DNA from: Melioribacteraceae bacterium
GTDB lineage: Bacteria > Bacteroidota > Ignavibacteria > Ignavibacteriales > Melioribacteraceae
NCBI GenBank assembly: GCA_021739765.1
Contig: JAIPBD010000020.1
Coordinates: forward strand, 1 to 64,000
Length of the DNA: 64,000 nucleotides
Direction: 5' to 3'
Made by a program: the position numbers and the translations under genes. This document shows, piece by piece, positions 45,280 to 53,032 of this stretch (position 1 is the stretch's first letter; each line of letters opens with the position of its first letter). The notes below the pieces were generated by a model that had not been told where the DNA came from, ran no database searches, and worked only from the letters and a program-made list of their open reading frames with translations.

Positions 45280-46293
45280 ATGCAAATTTACACCCGCAAA
45301 AAACTTAACAGTTTCGAACTTAGTTTAACTTATGATGATATTAGTCTTGTCCCCACAGAAGTTTCTGAAATTAAATCAAGAACTCAAAACAGAACAGCAG
45401 CAGAATTTTTGGGCGAGAAAATTAATTTGCCGGTTTTATCGAGTCCGATGGATTCTGTAACTGGAATAGAAATGGCAGATAAACTCGGAAAATTAGGCTG
45501 CATCGGAATCGTTAACAGATTCGATTCATCCTTAAAGCAGCTTACAGGCTCAGAAAAATATGAAAATATTCGCGCGGTTTCAATTGGTCTTAACGCTGAT
45601 GATGAATTAATTGAAAAATTAGTCGAAGGAAAATATATCATTTGTATTGATACCGCCAACGCGAATAACAAAACTGTTCTGAATAAGTGCGAGGATATAA
45701 AACGTAAACATGATGTTAGAATTATTTTAGGAAATGTTGCGCAAGGCGATTCCTTGAAACGGTTGGTAGACGCCGGAGCCGATGCCGTGAGGATAGGAAT
45801 AGGCGGAGGAAGTGTTTGTTCAACATCAATTCAAACAGGAATTGGTTTGGGCCAGGTTTCTTCACTTCTCGATTGTTATTTCAGCAAAGAAAAATATAAT
45901 CTCGATATCGAGTTAATCGCGGATGGTGGAATCAAGAATCCCGGTGATGTTTCAAAAGCGATTGCGTTGGGAGCGGATGTCGTGATGCTTGGCAGAATGC
46001 TTGCCGGTACCAAGGAAGCACCGGGCGAAGTAATTAAATACAATGATCAGCTTTGGAAAAAATACCGCGGATCAGCTTCATTCGGTGTTAAGATGAAAAA
46101 CGAATTTATCGAAGGTGAAGAGACAATGATTCCGTATAAAGGAACTGTTGAGAATGTTATTAACGCAATTTCCGACGGTTTGAGATCGGCAATGAGTTAT
46201 ATGAATTGTTTAACTTTAAATCAGCTTCGTGAAAAAGATAAATTTGTTATTTTAAGTTATAGTTCGTTTCAAGAACGGTTACCCAAAAAGTAA
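45280..46293 (+). CDS. IMP dehydrogenase / GMP reductase family protein without CBS domains
   Basis: A TIM-barrel enzyme of purine nucleotide interconversion. [10 protein letters not shown] opens the barrel as in IMPDH. The catalytic loop is [16 protein letters not shown] with the active cysteine, [20 protein letters not shown] binds phosphate, and YRGSASFGV and [21 protein letters not shown] end the protein. It has 337 residues and no CBS pair, so it is either a GMP reductase or a CBS-less IMPDH paralogue. The sequence alone does not decide; the SVCST and YRGSAS variants differ from both canonical types. Confidence 0.85.
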   Translation: MQIYTRKKLNSFELSLTYDDISLVPTEVSEIKSRTQNRTAAEFLGEKINLPVLSSPMDSVTGIEMADKLGKLGCIGIVNRFDSSLKQLTGSEKYENIRAVSIGLNADDELIEKLVEGKYIICIDTANANNKTVLNKCEDIKRKHDVRIILGNVAQGDSLKRLVDAGADAVRIGIGGGSVCSTSIQTGIGLGQVSSLLDCYFSKEKYNLDIELIADGGIKNPGDVSKAIALGADVVMLGRMLAGTKEAPGEVIKYNDQLWKKYRGSASFGVKMKNEFIEGEETMIPYKGTVENVINAISDGLRSAMSYMNCLTLNQLREKDKFVILSYSSFQERLPKK

Positions 46294-46656
46294 TTATTCT
46301 CGATTGACTCTTTCGATCGAAAATGCCGGGATGCAAAATGAAAGATATTCACATTCGGTATCAAAAGGATTTGAATATCTTACACGCGTCCCTTTTTTAA
46401 CAAGTATCGACTCATTTGCCTTTAGAAAGATTTCTTCGCCATCAATCTCAAACTTTTTCTTGCCTCGAATTAAATATGTTATTTCATCGAATTCAGGAGT
46501 TTGAAATGGCTCTTCCCAACCGGGCGGGGCAATCATGTGCGCAATGCTATAATCACCACTTTTAATGCTGGCTTCGCCAAAATGCTCTTCAATCAACTTC
46601 CCATCATTTGTCGGAACAATAAACGGATTTTTTTGATAATTGTATTTTTCAGCCAT
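46294..46656 (-). CDS. Small cupin-domain protein
   Basis: This 120-residue single cupin has an EFDEITYLIRGKKKFEIDGEE core followed by FLKANESILVKKGTRVRYSNP, the two usual cupin motifs. The histidine ligands of typical metal cupins are largely absent from motif 1, so metal binding is uncertain. It overlaps the copA stop by one base and is probably the third gene of copZ-copA-cupin, which suggests a link to copper, perhaps sensing or storage. That link is inference. Confidence 0.8.
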   Translation of the reverse strand: MAEKYNYQKNPFIVPTNDGKLIEEHFGEASIKSGDYSIAHMIAPPGWEEPFQTPEFDEITYLIRGKKKFEIDGEEIFLKANESILVKKGTRVRYSNPFDTECEYLSFCIPAFSIERVNRE

Positions 46657-48845
46657 TATAATTTTTTCATCCTTATTCTAAGTGAATTACTCACAACAGA
46701 AACCGAAGAAAATGCCATGGCTAACGCCGCAAACATCGGATTAAGCAGTCCAAAAGCCGCGAGTGGAATTCCCAGAGTATTATAAATAAATGCCCAGAAC
46801 AGATTCTGCTTTATTGCCGTAACCGTAATTTTTGAAAGCTTAATTGCCTTCGTAACATCCATAGGGTCGTTTTTTATCAATATTATTTGAGCTGAATTGA
46901 TCGCGACATCTGTCCCGGAACCGATCGCAATTCCTACATTTGCAGTTGCGAGAGCGGGTGAGTCATTAATTCCGTCACCAACCATGGCTACAATTCTCCC
47001 TTCATTTTGAAGGTTGAGAACTTTCTCAGATTTTTGTGTTGGCAACACCTCAGCAAGATAATTTGTGAATCCGGTCTCTTCTGCAACTCGTTTTGTAATA
47101 GTTTCCGAATCACCGGAAATTAAATAGGTTTTGATATTTAGCTTCTCTAAAGTTGAAATTGCTAATTTTGATGATAATTTAACCTCATCCGAGATAATAA
47201 AATATCCCGCGAAATTATTATTAATTCCCACCAAAAGTAATTTATGTTCTTCCTCAAGTTTTACTGCTTCATTTGGTACTTCAACTCCATTTTCAGCTAA
47301 TAGTAATGTGTTACCAACGATCACGTTATATTCATCTATTTTACCTTCAATTCCTTTTCCCGCCTCAGCTCGAAAATCTATAGTTTCAAGAAAATCGATA
47401 TTATTCTTTTTGCAATAATTCACAATCGATTTCGCGAGAGGATGTTCCGAATTATTTTCGAGGCTTCCTACAATTTGAAGGAATAAGTTGCTCTCCATTC
47501 CGATAGTTCTTACTTCAACCACATTTGGTTTGCCCTCGGTGATAGTTCCGGTTTTATCAAAAATAACAGTATCAACTTTTGAGAGTTGTTCAAGGCTCTC
47601 GCCGTTTTTGATTAATATACTGTTGGAAGCGCCCAATCCCGTGCCAACCATTATTGCGGTTGGTGTTGCTAAACCTAATGCACAAGGACAGGCGATAATT
47701 AATACAGCGACAAAATTGTTGAGCGCTACCGGAAGTTCAGCCCCGGAAATAAACCATCCTAATCCGGTTACAATCGCTATGATGATTACACCGGGTGTAA
47801 ATATTGAGGCAACTTTATCCGCAAAAAGCTGCACCGGCGCTTTCGAGCCCTGAGCCTCTTCAACAATTTTTATGATTTGTCCCAGCACAGAATTATCACC
47901 GATTTGATGAACTACAAATTGAAAAGTTCCAAATTTATTTATAGTTCCTTCATAAACTTTACTATCCAAAGATTTTTCAACAGGAATGCTTTCGCCTGTT
48001 ATCATGGATTCATCAAGAGTAGAATTACCCCTTGTGATTATTCCGTCTGCCGGAAGTTTATCTCCCGGGCGCACCAATACTGTATCGCCAATCTTCAAAT
48101 CTTCTATCGGAATTTCTTCCTCAATTCCATTTTGAAGGATGCGTGTTGTTTTTGGTTTCAGTTCCAGCAAATTTTTAATTGCTCTTCCGGTCTTACCTTT
48201 TGCTCTTTCTTCAAATAATCTTCCAAGCAAGATTAAAGTCACAATAACACCGGCAGTTTCAAAATAAACGGCTGGATTGTTCACATCTTCTGATAATAAT
48301 TGAGGAAATAAAGTATTGACTACGCTGAATAAATATGCCGAACCGGTTCCGACCGCAATTAGCGAATTCATTTCTGCCGTGAACATCTTTAGATTTTTCC
48401 AAAAAATTACGAAAAATCTTTTCGCGGGTAAAAATATAATCGGTGTAGTTAGAATGAGTAATACTTTATTGGTATCAATTTTGTCAAGCGGCCAAATGTT
48501 CCGGAATGCTTCAAAATCCCATGCCATAGAAATAATAAATACAGGGATCGTAAAAATTAATGCAATTAAAAAGTCAGTTCTTAGATTTGAATCATCCTCC
48601 TCCGATTGATCACTTTCATGCGAAACGGTTTTTTCTTCCTGGATTAATTTGTATCCGTATCGATCCAATTTATCAGCTAATTCTTCTACTTTTTGGGGAC
48701 TTCCGTCAGAATGAAAACTTATTTTCTCAGTCGCCAAATTGACGGCAATATTCTCCAATCCTTCAATCTTTTGAGCTGCTTTTTCCACTCTCGCAACACA
48801 GCTGGCACAAGTCATGCCCTCAACTTTGTAAGATTGTAAACTCAT
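46656..48845 (-). CDS. copA: Copper-exporting P1B-type ATPase
   Basis: It pumps Cu(I) out of the cytosol. One N-terminal heavy-metal domain with GMTCASC (residues 9-15) is followed by transmembrane helices. The actuator domain has TGES, the ion-binding CPCALGLATPTAI motif marks Cu(I) transport, the phosphorylated DKTGTITEGKP follows, then HP (SEHPLAKSI) and MVGDGINDSPALATA. The 729 residues match CopA with a single metal domain. It overlaps copZ by four bases and the cupin gene by one, giving a compact operon. Confidence 0.96.
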   Translation of the reverse strand: MSLQSYKVEGMTCASCVARVEKAAQKIEGLENIAVNLATEKISFHSDGSPQKVEELADKLDRYGYKLIQEEKTVSHESDQSEEDDSNLRTDFLIALIFTIPVFIISMAWDFEAFRNIWPLDKIDTNKVLLILTTPIIFLPAKRFFVIFWKNLKMFTAEMNSLIAVGTGSAYLFSVVNTLFPQLLSEDVNNPAVYFETAGVIVTLILLGRLFEERAKGKTGRAIKNLLELKPKTTRILQNGIEEEIPIEDLKIGDTVLVRPGDKLPADGIITRGNSTLDESMITGESIPVEKSLDSKVYEGTINKFGTFQFVVHQIGDNSVLGQIIKIVEEAQGSKAPVQLFADKVASIFTPGVIIIAIVTGLGWFISGAELPVALNNFVAVLIIACPCALGLATPTAIMVGTGLGASNSILIKNGESLEQLSKVDTVIFDKTGTITEGKPNVVEVRTIGMESNLFLQIVGSLENNSEHPLAKSIVNYCKKNNIDFLETIDFRAEAGKGIEGKIDEYNVIVGNTLLLAENGVEVPNEAVKLEEEHKLLLVGINNNFAGYFIISDEVKLSSKLAISTLEKLNIKTYLISGDSETITKRVAEETGFTNYLAEVLPTQKSEKVLNLQNEGRIVAMVGDGINDSPALATANVGIAIGSGTDVAINSAQIILIKNDPMDVTKAIKLSKITVTAIKQNLFWAFIYNTLGIPLAAFGLLNPMFAALAMAFSSVSVVSNSLRIRMKKL

Positions 48846-49048
48846 TTATCCCTTTGCGGTTTGTAACCGGCTTCCTCAATAGCGTTATAAATTTTTTCAA
48901 GCGAATCTTTTGATTCTTCAGAATCTATAATTACCTGACCAATCTTTACTGTCGCTGTGGTTACACCGATATCCTCAAGTTCCACTTCAACAGCTTTTAC
49001 GCAATGATTGCAAGTCATCCCATTTACATTTATTACTTTTTCGCTCAT
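48842..49048 (-). CDS. copZ: Copper chaperone, HMA domain
   Basis: This 68-residue ferredoxin-like metallochaperone has the Cu(I) motif GMTCNHC at about residues 10-16, and the rest follows the HMA fold (VKAVEVELEDIGVTTATVKIG ... IYNAIEEAGYKP). It hands copper to CopA, whose gene overlaps it by four bases. It is the first gene of the copper operon. I see no copper operator by eye. Confidence 0.94.
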   Translation of the reverse strand: MSEKVINVNGMTCNHCVKAVEVELEDIGVTTATVKIGQVIIDSEESKDSLEKIYNAIEEAGYKPQRDK

Positions 49049-49069
49049 TATTTCTCCTCACTTCTATTT

Positions 49070-49098
49070 TAAAATAAAAAACCCTCAATAAGAGGGTT
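49070..49098 (-). terminator. Intrinsic terminator after the SR-like gene
   Basis: On the minus strand, aaccctc and gagggtt (49080-49086 and 49092-49098) form a 7-bp stem followed by TTTTTTATTTT. It separates the SR-like gene from copZ. Confidence 0.85.
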
Positions 49099-49132
49099 AA
49101 AATTAACTAAAAGCTGATTCACTTTTTAGTAT

Positions 49133-49849
49133 TTAGCGAAAATCATCATCATCATAATTTTTGGAATAATCCTCGTCTTCATCAAGTTTATTTCGTCTGA
49201 GGGTGGAAGGATTACGACTAGTTTTTACTTTTGGATACTTAAATTCATGATCGTCTGATTTATCTTCGTTGGTCAGCTTATTTAAAATTTGAATTCGCGA
49301 ACTTCGGCTCGGAAGTCGTTTACGTTTTTGAGTCGAATCACTTTTTGAGGAACCGGAGGATGGTTTCTGTTTATCTCTGGCAGAATCTCTTTCACGATCC
49401 CGATCACGCTCTTTATCTCTTTCACGATCACGATCTCTTGCTCTATCTCTCTCTCGATCACTGCTACTTCTATTCCTCGAACTTTCTCTATCTCTATCTC
49501 TTTCCCTATCTCTTGAGCTGCTTTGGCGGTCGCTGCTTCGTCTTCCGTATTCTCGATCCTGACGGTCTTTCGACGAAGAACTGCTCGATTTTTCTGATCT
49601 GGACGAAGAAGAGGAACTTTTCGATGAACTACTTTTTCCACCGGTGCTTTTATCACCAATTTTATCAATTGTGCCGATCTTGCGGTTATCTTTGAGATTC
49701 ATGTTAATAGAATCCCCACCTTTGTGAATAGTCTTCGAGGCGCCTGTCTTCATTCTACGTTTATAAAGAATGAAAGAAATCGTTAAAGCAACAACCGCAA
49801 AGATTGAAAACCATAACAAACTCGTCCATATAAGTGGTATTATTTCCAT
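49133..49849 (-). CDS. Single-helix membrane protein with Arg/Ser/Asp/Glu (SR-like) low-complexity domain
   Basis: One N-terminal transmembrane helix (about residues 8-28, IWTSLLWFSIFAVVALTISF) is followed by KRRMK and so points the rest into the cytosol. Residues about 70-165 are almost only S, R, D, E and K: a serine run mixed with K/R, then RDRE/RDRD-type alternating-charge repeats. This resembles eukaryotic SR-family and U1-70K tails. A basic KRKRLPSRSSR patch and an acidic DEDEDYSKNYDDDDF tail close it. No enzymatic motif is seen. Its neighbour at 49958 has the same N-terminal plan without the repeat. The function is unknown; RNA or ribosome binding at the membrane is only a guess. Confidence 0.75.
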   Translation of the reverse strand: MEIIPLIWTSLLWFSIFAVVALTISFILYKRRMKTGASKTIHKGGDSINMNLKDNRKIGTIDKIGDKSTGGKSSSSKSSSSSSRSEKSSSSSSKDRQDREYGRRSSDRQSSSRDRERDRDRESSRNRSSSDRERDRARDRDRERDKERDRDRERDSARDKQKPSSGSSKSDSTQKRKRLPSRSSRIQILNKLTNEDKSDDHEFKYPKVKTSRNPSTLRRNKLDEDEDYSKNYDDDDFR

Positions 49850-49903
49850 AACTCATCTAATATATATAAAAAATATTAAGCCAACAATTTAACATTAAAT
49901 CGG

Positions 49904-49941
49904 ACAAAAAAAATCCCGATAAAAATAATTTATCGGGATTT
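49904..49941 (-). terminator. Intrinsic terminator of the 49958-50392 gene
   Basis: A 13-bp stem, aaatcccgataaa (49911-49923) with tttatcgggattt (49929-49941), gives TTTTTTT on the minus strand. It lies between the paralogous membrane genes, so each has its own terminator. Confidence 0.88.
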
Positions 49942-49957
49942 AACAACTGCATTTTTA

Positions 49958-50392
49958 TTAATCATCTAAATAAAAATCAAAAACATTATCATCTGTTATC
50001 GTGGTTCGCCCCATATAACTCTTTCGAAAATTTTTCTTTTCATCTAACCAATGTTCATCAGTTTTATAAACATTGTACCGTTTTACGGTTCTATCAATAG
50101 AAAACATTTTGGATTCTGATTCATTAATCTCCTGATAATGGATTTTCGGTCGAATGAATGTCTCAGCTTTATGCGTCTTCGGTCTGGTATCTTTTTGTTG
50201 GTAGCCATGTATATAATTATTCCTGATCGAATTACTCTTACTGATTAAATCCATTTGAGTAGGATTCGCGTGAACCACTTGTGGATCATTTTTCATTTTC
50301 ATTTTATACGACACATATGAAATAATTAGCGTAACAATCGCCAGGAGAGAGAATAATCCTAAACTCATTAATATGATTGGCTGTACGTCCAT
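49958..50392 (-). CDS. Single-helix membrane protein, N-terminal paralogue of the SR-like protein
   Basis: The first 60 residues (a transmembrane helix at about 8-29, then YKMKMKNDPQVVHANPTQMDL) parallel those of the protein encoded at 49133-49849 (YKRRMKTGASKTIHKGGDSINM). The rest (about 80 residues, Lys/Arg/Asp-rich, ending TDEHWLDEKKNFRK and DNVFDFYLDD) has no known domain. The pair arose by duplication, and one acquired a long repeat tail. I do not recognise a function. Confidence 0.65.
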   Translation of the reverse strand: MDVQPIILMSLGLFSLLAIVTLIISYVSYKMKMKNDPQVVHANPTQMDLISKSNSIRNNYIHGYQQKDTRPKTHKAETFIRPKIHYQEINESESKMFSIDRTVKRYNVYKTDEHWLDEKKNFRKSYMGRTTITDDNVFDFYLDD

Positions 50393-50646
50393 AGTTTCCT
50401 CAAAAATTTATTTCCATTAATAAAACAATCTTTGTGCCAAACAAAAAAGTTGTTCCTTTATGGAAAAAATAACCTTTTGTCTTATATTGCCGGCTACGGA
50501 ATGAGAATTAATCTCATATTGATACACACACTGAAAAATATAATTTTCTTTAAATTTTTGGAATTCGTTTCTTTTGATATTTCTGCGTAAAATATTATAT
50601 TGCAAGGCTTTACGGGAAGTTGTTTAATGAAATTGAGGATTTCTTA

Positions 50647-50949
50647 ATGACCAAGGCGGATATTGTTGAGAAGGTTGCTGATGGAACCGGATTGACGAAG
50701 CTCGAAACAGAAGCGATTATAGAAGGTTTTTTGAATACTGTAATAAGTTCGTTAAGAGACGGTAATGGTATTGAAATCCGAGGTTTTGGAAGTTACAAAG
50801 TGAAAAAGAAAAATGCGCGTTATGCACGTAATCCTCGAACCGGTGAAAAGGTTTTTGTTGATGAACATTTTGTGCCGGTATTTAAATTTTCCAAGGATTT
50901 TAAGAGTGCTGTGGATAGAGGGATGAAAGATTCAGATGGGAAGAATTAG
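50647..50949 (+). CDS. HU/IHF-family DNA-binding protein
   Basis: This 100-residue nucleoid protein bends DNA. It has MTKADIVEKVADGTGLTK, then IEIRGFGSYKVKKKNARYARNPRTGE, the beta-arm with the conserved proline (RNPRTG), and a short extra tail. I start at ATG 50647, nine codons inside the longer open frame, because it matches the family start and TTGAGGA (50633-50639) stands just before it. It is followed after 12 bases by the zinc-ribbon/TPR gene. Confidence 0.93.
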   Translation: MTKADIVEKVADGTGLTKLETEAIIEGFLNTVISSLRDGNGIEIRGFGSYKVKKKNARYARNPRTGEKVFVDEHFVPVFKFSKDFKSAVDRGMKDSDGKN

Positions 50950-50961
50950 GAGTTACTATTG

Positions 50962-51687
50962 ATGAATAAAATAGTTTATTGCAATCATTGCGGAGCTGAA
51001 AATTCAGAACATGCAAAGTTTTGTTCAGAATGTGGAAAGAAAATTGAAAGAGTGCAAGTAAAAGGGAAACGTAAATCCGGAACTGCTGCAGATTCTGCCG
51101 CTAAATCTAATCAGAATAAATCTATTTCAACCAGTAACGTATTATTATATGTATATGGACTTCTAATTATCGGAATAGTCTATCTATTCGCTATCGGTTT
51201 ATTCGATTCTATTGAACCCGATTCATCCGCTGCCGGACAAGGAAACGTTAGCGGTGATCCACACAGTGGAATAAATATGAATAGTTTCCAGAAAATTAGC
51301 GATCTGGAACAAAGAGTGGCTGCAAATCCATCAGACCATACAAGTATTTTAGAGCTGGCTCATCTTTTGAATGATTCGGGATTGTATGAAAAAGCAATTC
51401 AACGATATAAAGAATATTTGGCAACTCATCCCGATAACACAGATGTATTGGTGGATATGGGGGTTTGTTATTTTAGCCTGGCAGATTACAAAAATGCGAC
51501 CACTGCGATGCAAAAAGCAATTAGTATAAATCCAAAGCATCAAATTGGGCATTTTAATTTAGGAATTGTAAGTTTTGCACAGAATAAAACCGCTGAAGCA
51601 ATAAATTGGTGGGAAAAAGCTATAGCTTTAAATCCTGGAACCGATATTGCAGCGAAAGCAAAAGAATTAATTGATCAAAACAAATAA
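50962..51687 (+). CDS. Zinc-ribbon and TPR membrane protein
   Basis: An N-terminal zinc ribbon (YCNHCGAENSEHAKFCSECG, about residues 6-25) is followed by a basic linker and one transmembrane helix (about 55-75, VLLYVYGLLIIGIVYLFAI). After the linker come about three TPR repeats (ANPSDHTSILELAHLLNDSG, YKEYLATHPDNTDVLVDMGV, ISINPKHQIGHFNLGIVSFA). The TPRs should face outside and bind protein partners. ATG 50962 is used with AGGAG upstream; a TTG just before it is less likely. No specific partner is known. Confidence 0.85.
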   Translation: MNKIVYCNHCGAENSEHAKFCSECGKKIERVQVKGKRKSGTAADSAAKSNQNKSISTSNVLLYVYGLLIIGIVYLFAIGLFDSIEPDSSAAGQGNVSGDPHSGINMNSFQKISDLEQRVAANPSDHTSILELAHLLNDSGLYEKAIQRYKEYLATHPDNTDVLVDMGVCYFSLADYKNATTAMQKAISINPKHQIGHFNLGIVSFAQNKTAEAINWWEKAIALNPGTDIAAKAKELIDQNK

Positions 51688-51700
51688 GTAGGAGGTATTT

Positions 51701-51796
51701 ATGCCTTGCGGACGTAAAAGAAAACGCCATAAAATGGCCACTCACAAAAGAAAGAAAAGATTACGCAAAAACAGACATAAGAAAAAAGGTAAATAG
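51701..51796 (+). CDS. AURKAIP1/COX24-domain small basic protein (bS22-like)
   Basis: This 31-residue peptide (MPCGRKRKRHKMATHKRKKR, then LRKNRHKKKGK) is almost entirely Lys/Arg/His. It carries the KMxTHKRKKRLRK pattern of the AURKAIP1/COX24 family, whose members include tiny ribosomal proteins such as bS22 of mycobacteria. A strong ggagg (51691-51695) precedes the ATG. It lies 13 bases after the TPR gene and 17 bases before tRNA-Thr. Too small for most gene finders, but the ribosome-binding site and family pattern make it real. Confidence 0.9.
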   Translation: MPCGRKRKRHKMATHKRKKRLRKNRHKKKGK

Positions 51797-51813
51797 TTTC
51801 TTATAAGTTTTAG

Positions 51814-51886
51814 GCTGCCCTAGCTCAGATGGTAGAGCAATTCACTCGTAATGAATAGGTCGTCGGTTCGATTCCGATGGGCAGCT
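51814..51886 (+). tRNA. tRNA-Thr (anticodon CGT)
   Basis: The 73 bases fold as a cloverleaf. The acceptor is GCTGCCC with GGGCAGC, the anticodon stem ATTCA with TGAAT encloses CTCGTAA (anticodon CGT), the T arm contains GGTTCGATTCC, and the discriminator is T. CCA is not encoded. It is probably co-transcribed with the HU-TPR-bS22-like genes. Confidence 0.95.
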
Positions 51887-52090
51887 CGAGAACTTAGGAT
51901 TTTCGACTAAAATCCCCACCTTTCAAACTTCATTCTCTTCAGAAATTAAAACAGACCACACTCTGATGATGTTCCTGCCTGTAAAAGTCAAAATAAATTA
52001 TATTTATAGTAGAACTACGTAGTCCGTTTTAAGAATTATTTATTATATTTTAGTAAATGATGAACTTAAAAGACTTTGAATTCTATTTGT

Positions 52091-52165
52091 GAACTAAGTC
52101 CACCGGAACAACAAATTCGTGCAAACATAGACGATTTACTCGTCCACATCAGCTGGATTGAATAA
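52091..52165 (+). pseudogene. Relic: start region of an HsdR-like type I restriction subunit
   Basis: The frame reads ELSPPEQQIRANIDDLLVHI, then SWIE and a stop. The SPPEQQIRxNIDDLL pattern is the N-terminus of EcoEI-type HsdR proteins (PEQxARxxIDxLLxxxGW). No start codon fits it well and it is cut after 24 codons. Confidence 0.55.
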
Positions 52166-52179
52166 ATTGTAAGCAACAT

Positions 52180-52305
52180 GAATCTAGGGACATCGCGCTG
52201 TATTTGTGTTCGTTAGATTCAAATTGGGAGCTAATTACCGATAAAATAGCAGCGGGTTTGGGATTAGCATTGAGTAAAATTAATAGTATAATTAAAAAAA
52301 TTTAG
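52180..52305 (+). pseudogene. Relic: C-terminus of a REP-associated (RAYT-type) transposase
   Basis: The 41-codon fragment ESRDIALYLCSLDSNWELIT ... LALSKINSIIKKI ends in a stop. It follows the C-terminal pattern of REP-associated transposases (SRDIAIYLC ... IG ... SAVSKxxxRxE). The catalytic HUH part is absent. Confidence 0.5.
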
Positions 52306-52426
52306 GAAATAAAAAAATGTTAAATTCACATATAACAATTAAAATTTCCTTCTTTTCGAAAAACAAAATAAGATTAAATCGGTAACTGCATATTTAAATT
52401 TATAGAAGGAGTGGGAGTACAGAATA

Positions 52427-52660
52427 ATGAATACAATAAAAGTTTATAAGATCATTAAGGATGACAAAGTTGTTTTTAAGGGGATATTGCGAGAAGCTGT
52501 TAAATTTTTCAAAGAAATTGGATTTTCAAAAAGTGAGACCCAACTTCGAGTCGGAATTTCAACCAGGTGCAATATGAAGGACAGAACATTTCAGGGTTAT
52601 GTGATAGAGAGTGATGAAATGATTCCTTTTAAGGGTAGTACTAAGTCGAAAGTGCAATAG
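52427..52660 (+). CDS. Small hypothetical protein
   Basis: This 77-residue frame has a plausible ribosome-binding site (gaaggag at 52405-52411, somewhat far, and a second weak site nearer the ATG). The body, VYKIIKDDKVVFKGILREAV ... SETQLRVGISTRC ... DRTFQGYVIESDE, is balanced and not low complexity. I recognise no family. It may be an accessory gene caught between relics, or a chance frame. Confidence 0.45.
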   Translation: MNTIKVYKIIKDDKVVFKGILREAVKFFKEIGFSKSETQLRVGISTRCNMKDRTFQGYVIESDEMIPFKGSTKSKVQ

Positions 52661-52797
52661 TTTATTAATAGAGATCGAAACAGGTAAAAGAGTAACAAAT
52701 GATCGGTTGTGAGTTCAGATCTCACAATCGTTAATTGCAAAACATTTATCTTTCAAGGGATCTCAGCTGTTTCTGTGCTGAGGGAAGTTTATACTGA

Positions 52798-52995
52798 AAC
52801 CACGTAGAAGCCAAAAAAATCGAAACTTTTACTTCTGACAAATACATTGATGGACAAAATGATGAATTGGAGCAGGTCAAACATTACGCCTATCCAGATT
52901 TTTTTAAACTAAAATCGGCAGAGTTATTGAATTCCGATAACAGTTGCAAACTGTTCAGATTCTTTGTGCGCGATTCTAAATCGATTAACGGCTGA
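52798..52995 (+). pseudogene. Relic: HsdR-like nuclease fragment
   Basis: A 65-codon open frame without a start begins NHVEAKKIETFTSD and contains VEAKK, which resembles the catalytic (D/E)xK part of HsdR (VIEAKK), then DELEQVKHYA. Together with the start fragment at 52091 it suggests one decayed restriction gene spread over 900 bases. Confidence 0.45.
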
Positions 52996-53032
52996 GACTT
53001 TTCCCATATCTCAAAATCTTAAAACGAACCAT

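Larger units (their letters stand above)
51887..53032. other. Accessory stretch with ruins of restriction and transposase genes
   Basis: The 1.1 kb holds three decayed fragments (HsdR start, HsdR nuclease region, REP-type transposase end) and one small frame at 52427-52660 that may be alive. Two small hairpins are visible: ttgtgag/ctcacaa (about 52703-52723) and ctcagc/gctgag (about 52762-52782). Nothing else is recognised. Confidence 0.6.

Noticed and set aside
49282-49695. Frames on both strands across the SR-like gene
   Set aside because: The low-complexity repeat leaves other frames open by chance; only the long frame has a start, a helix and a terminator.
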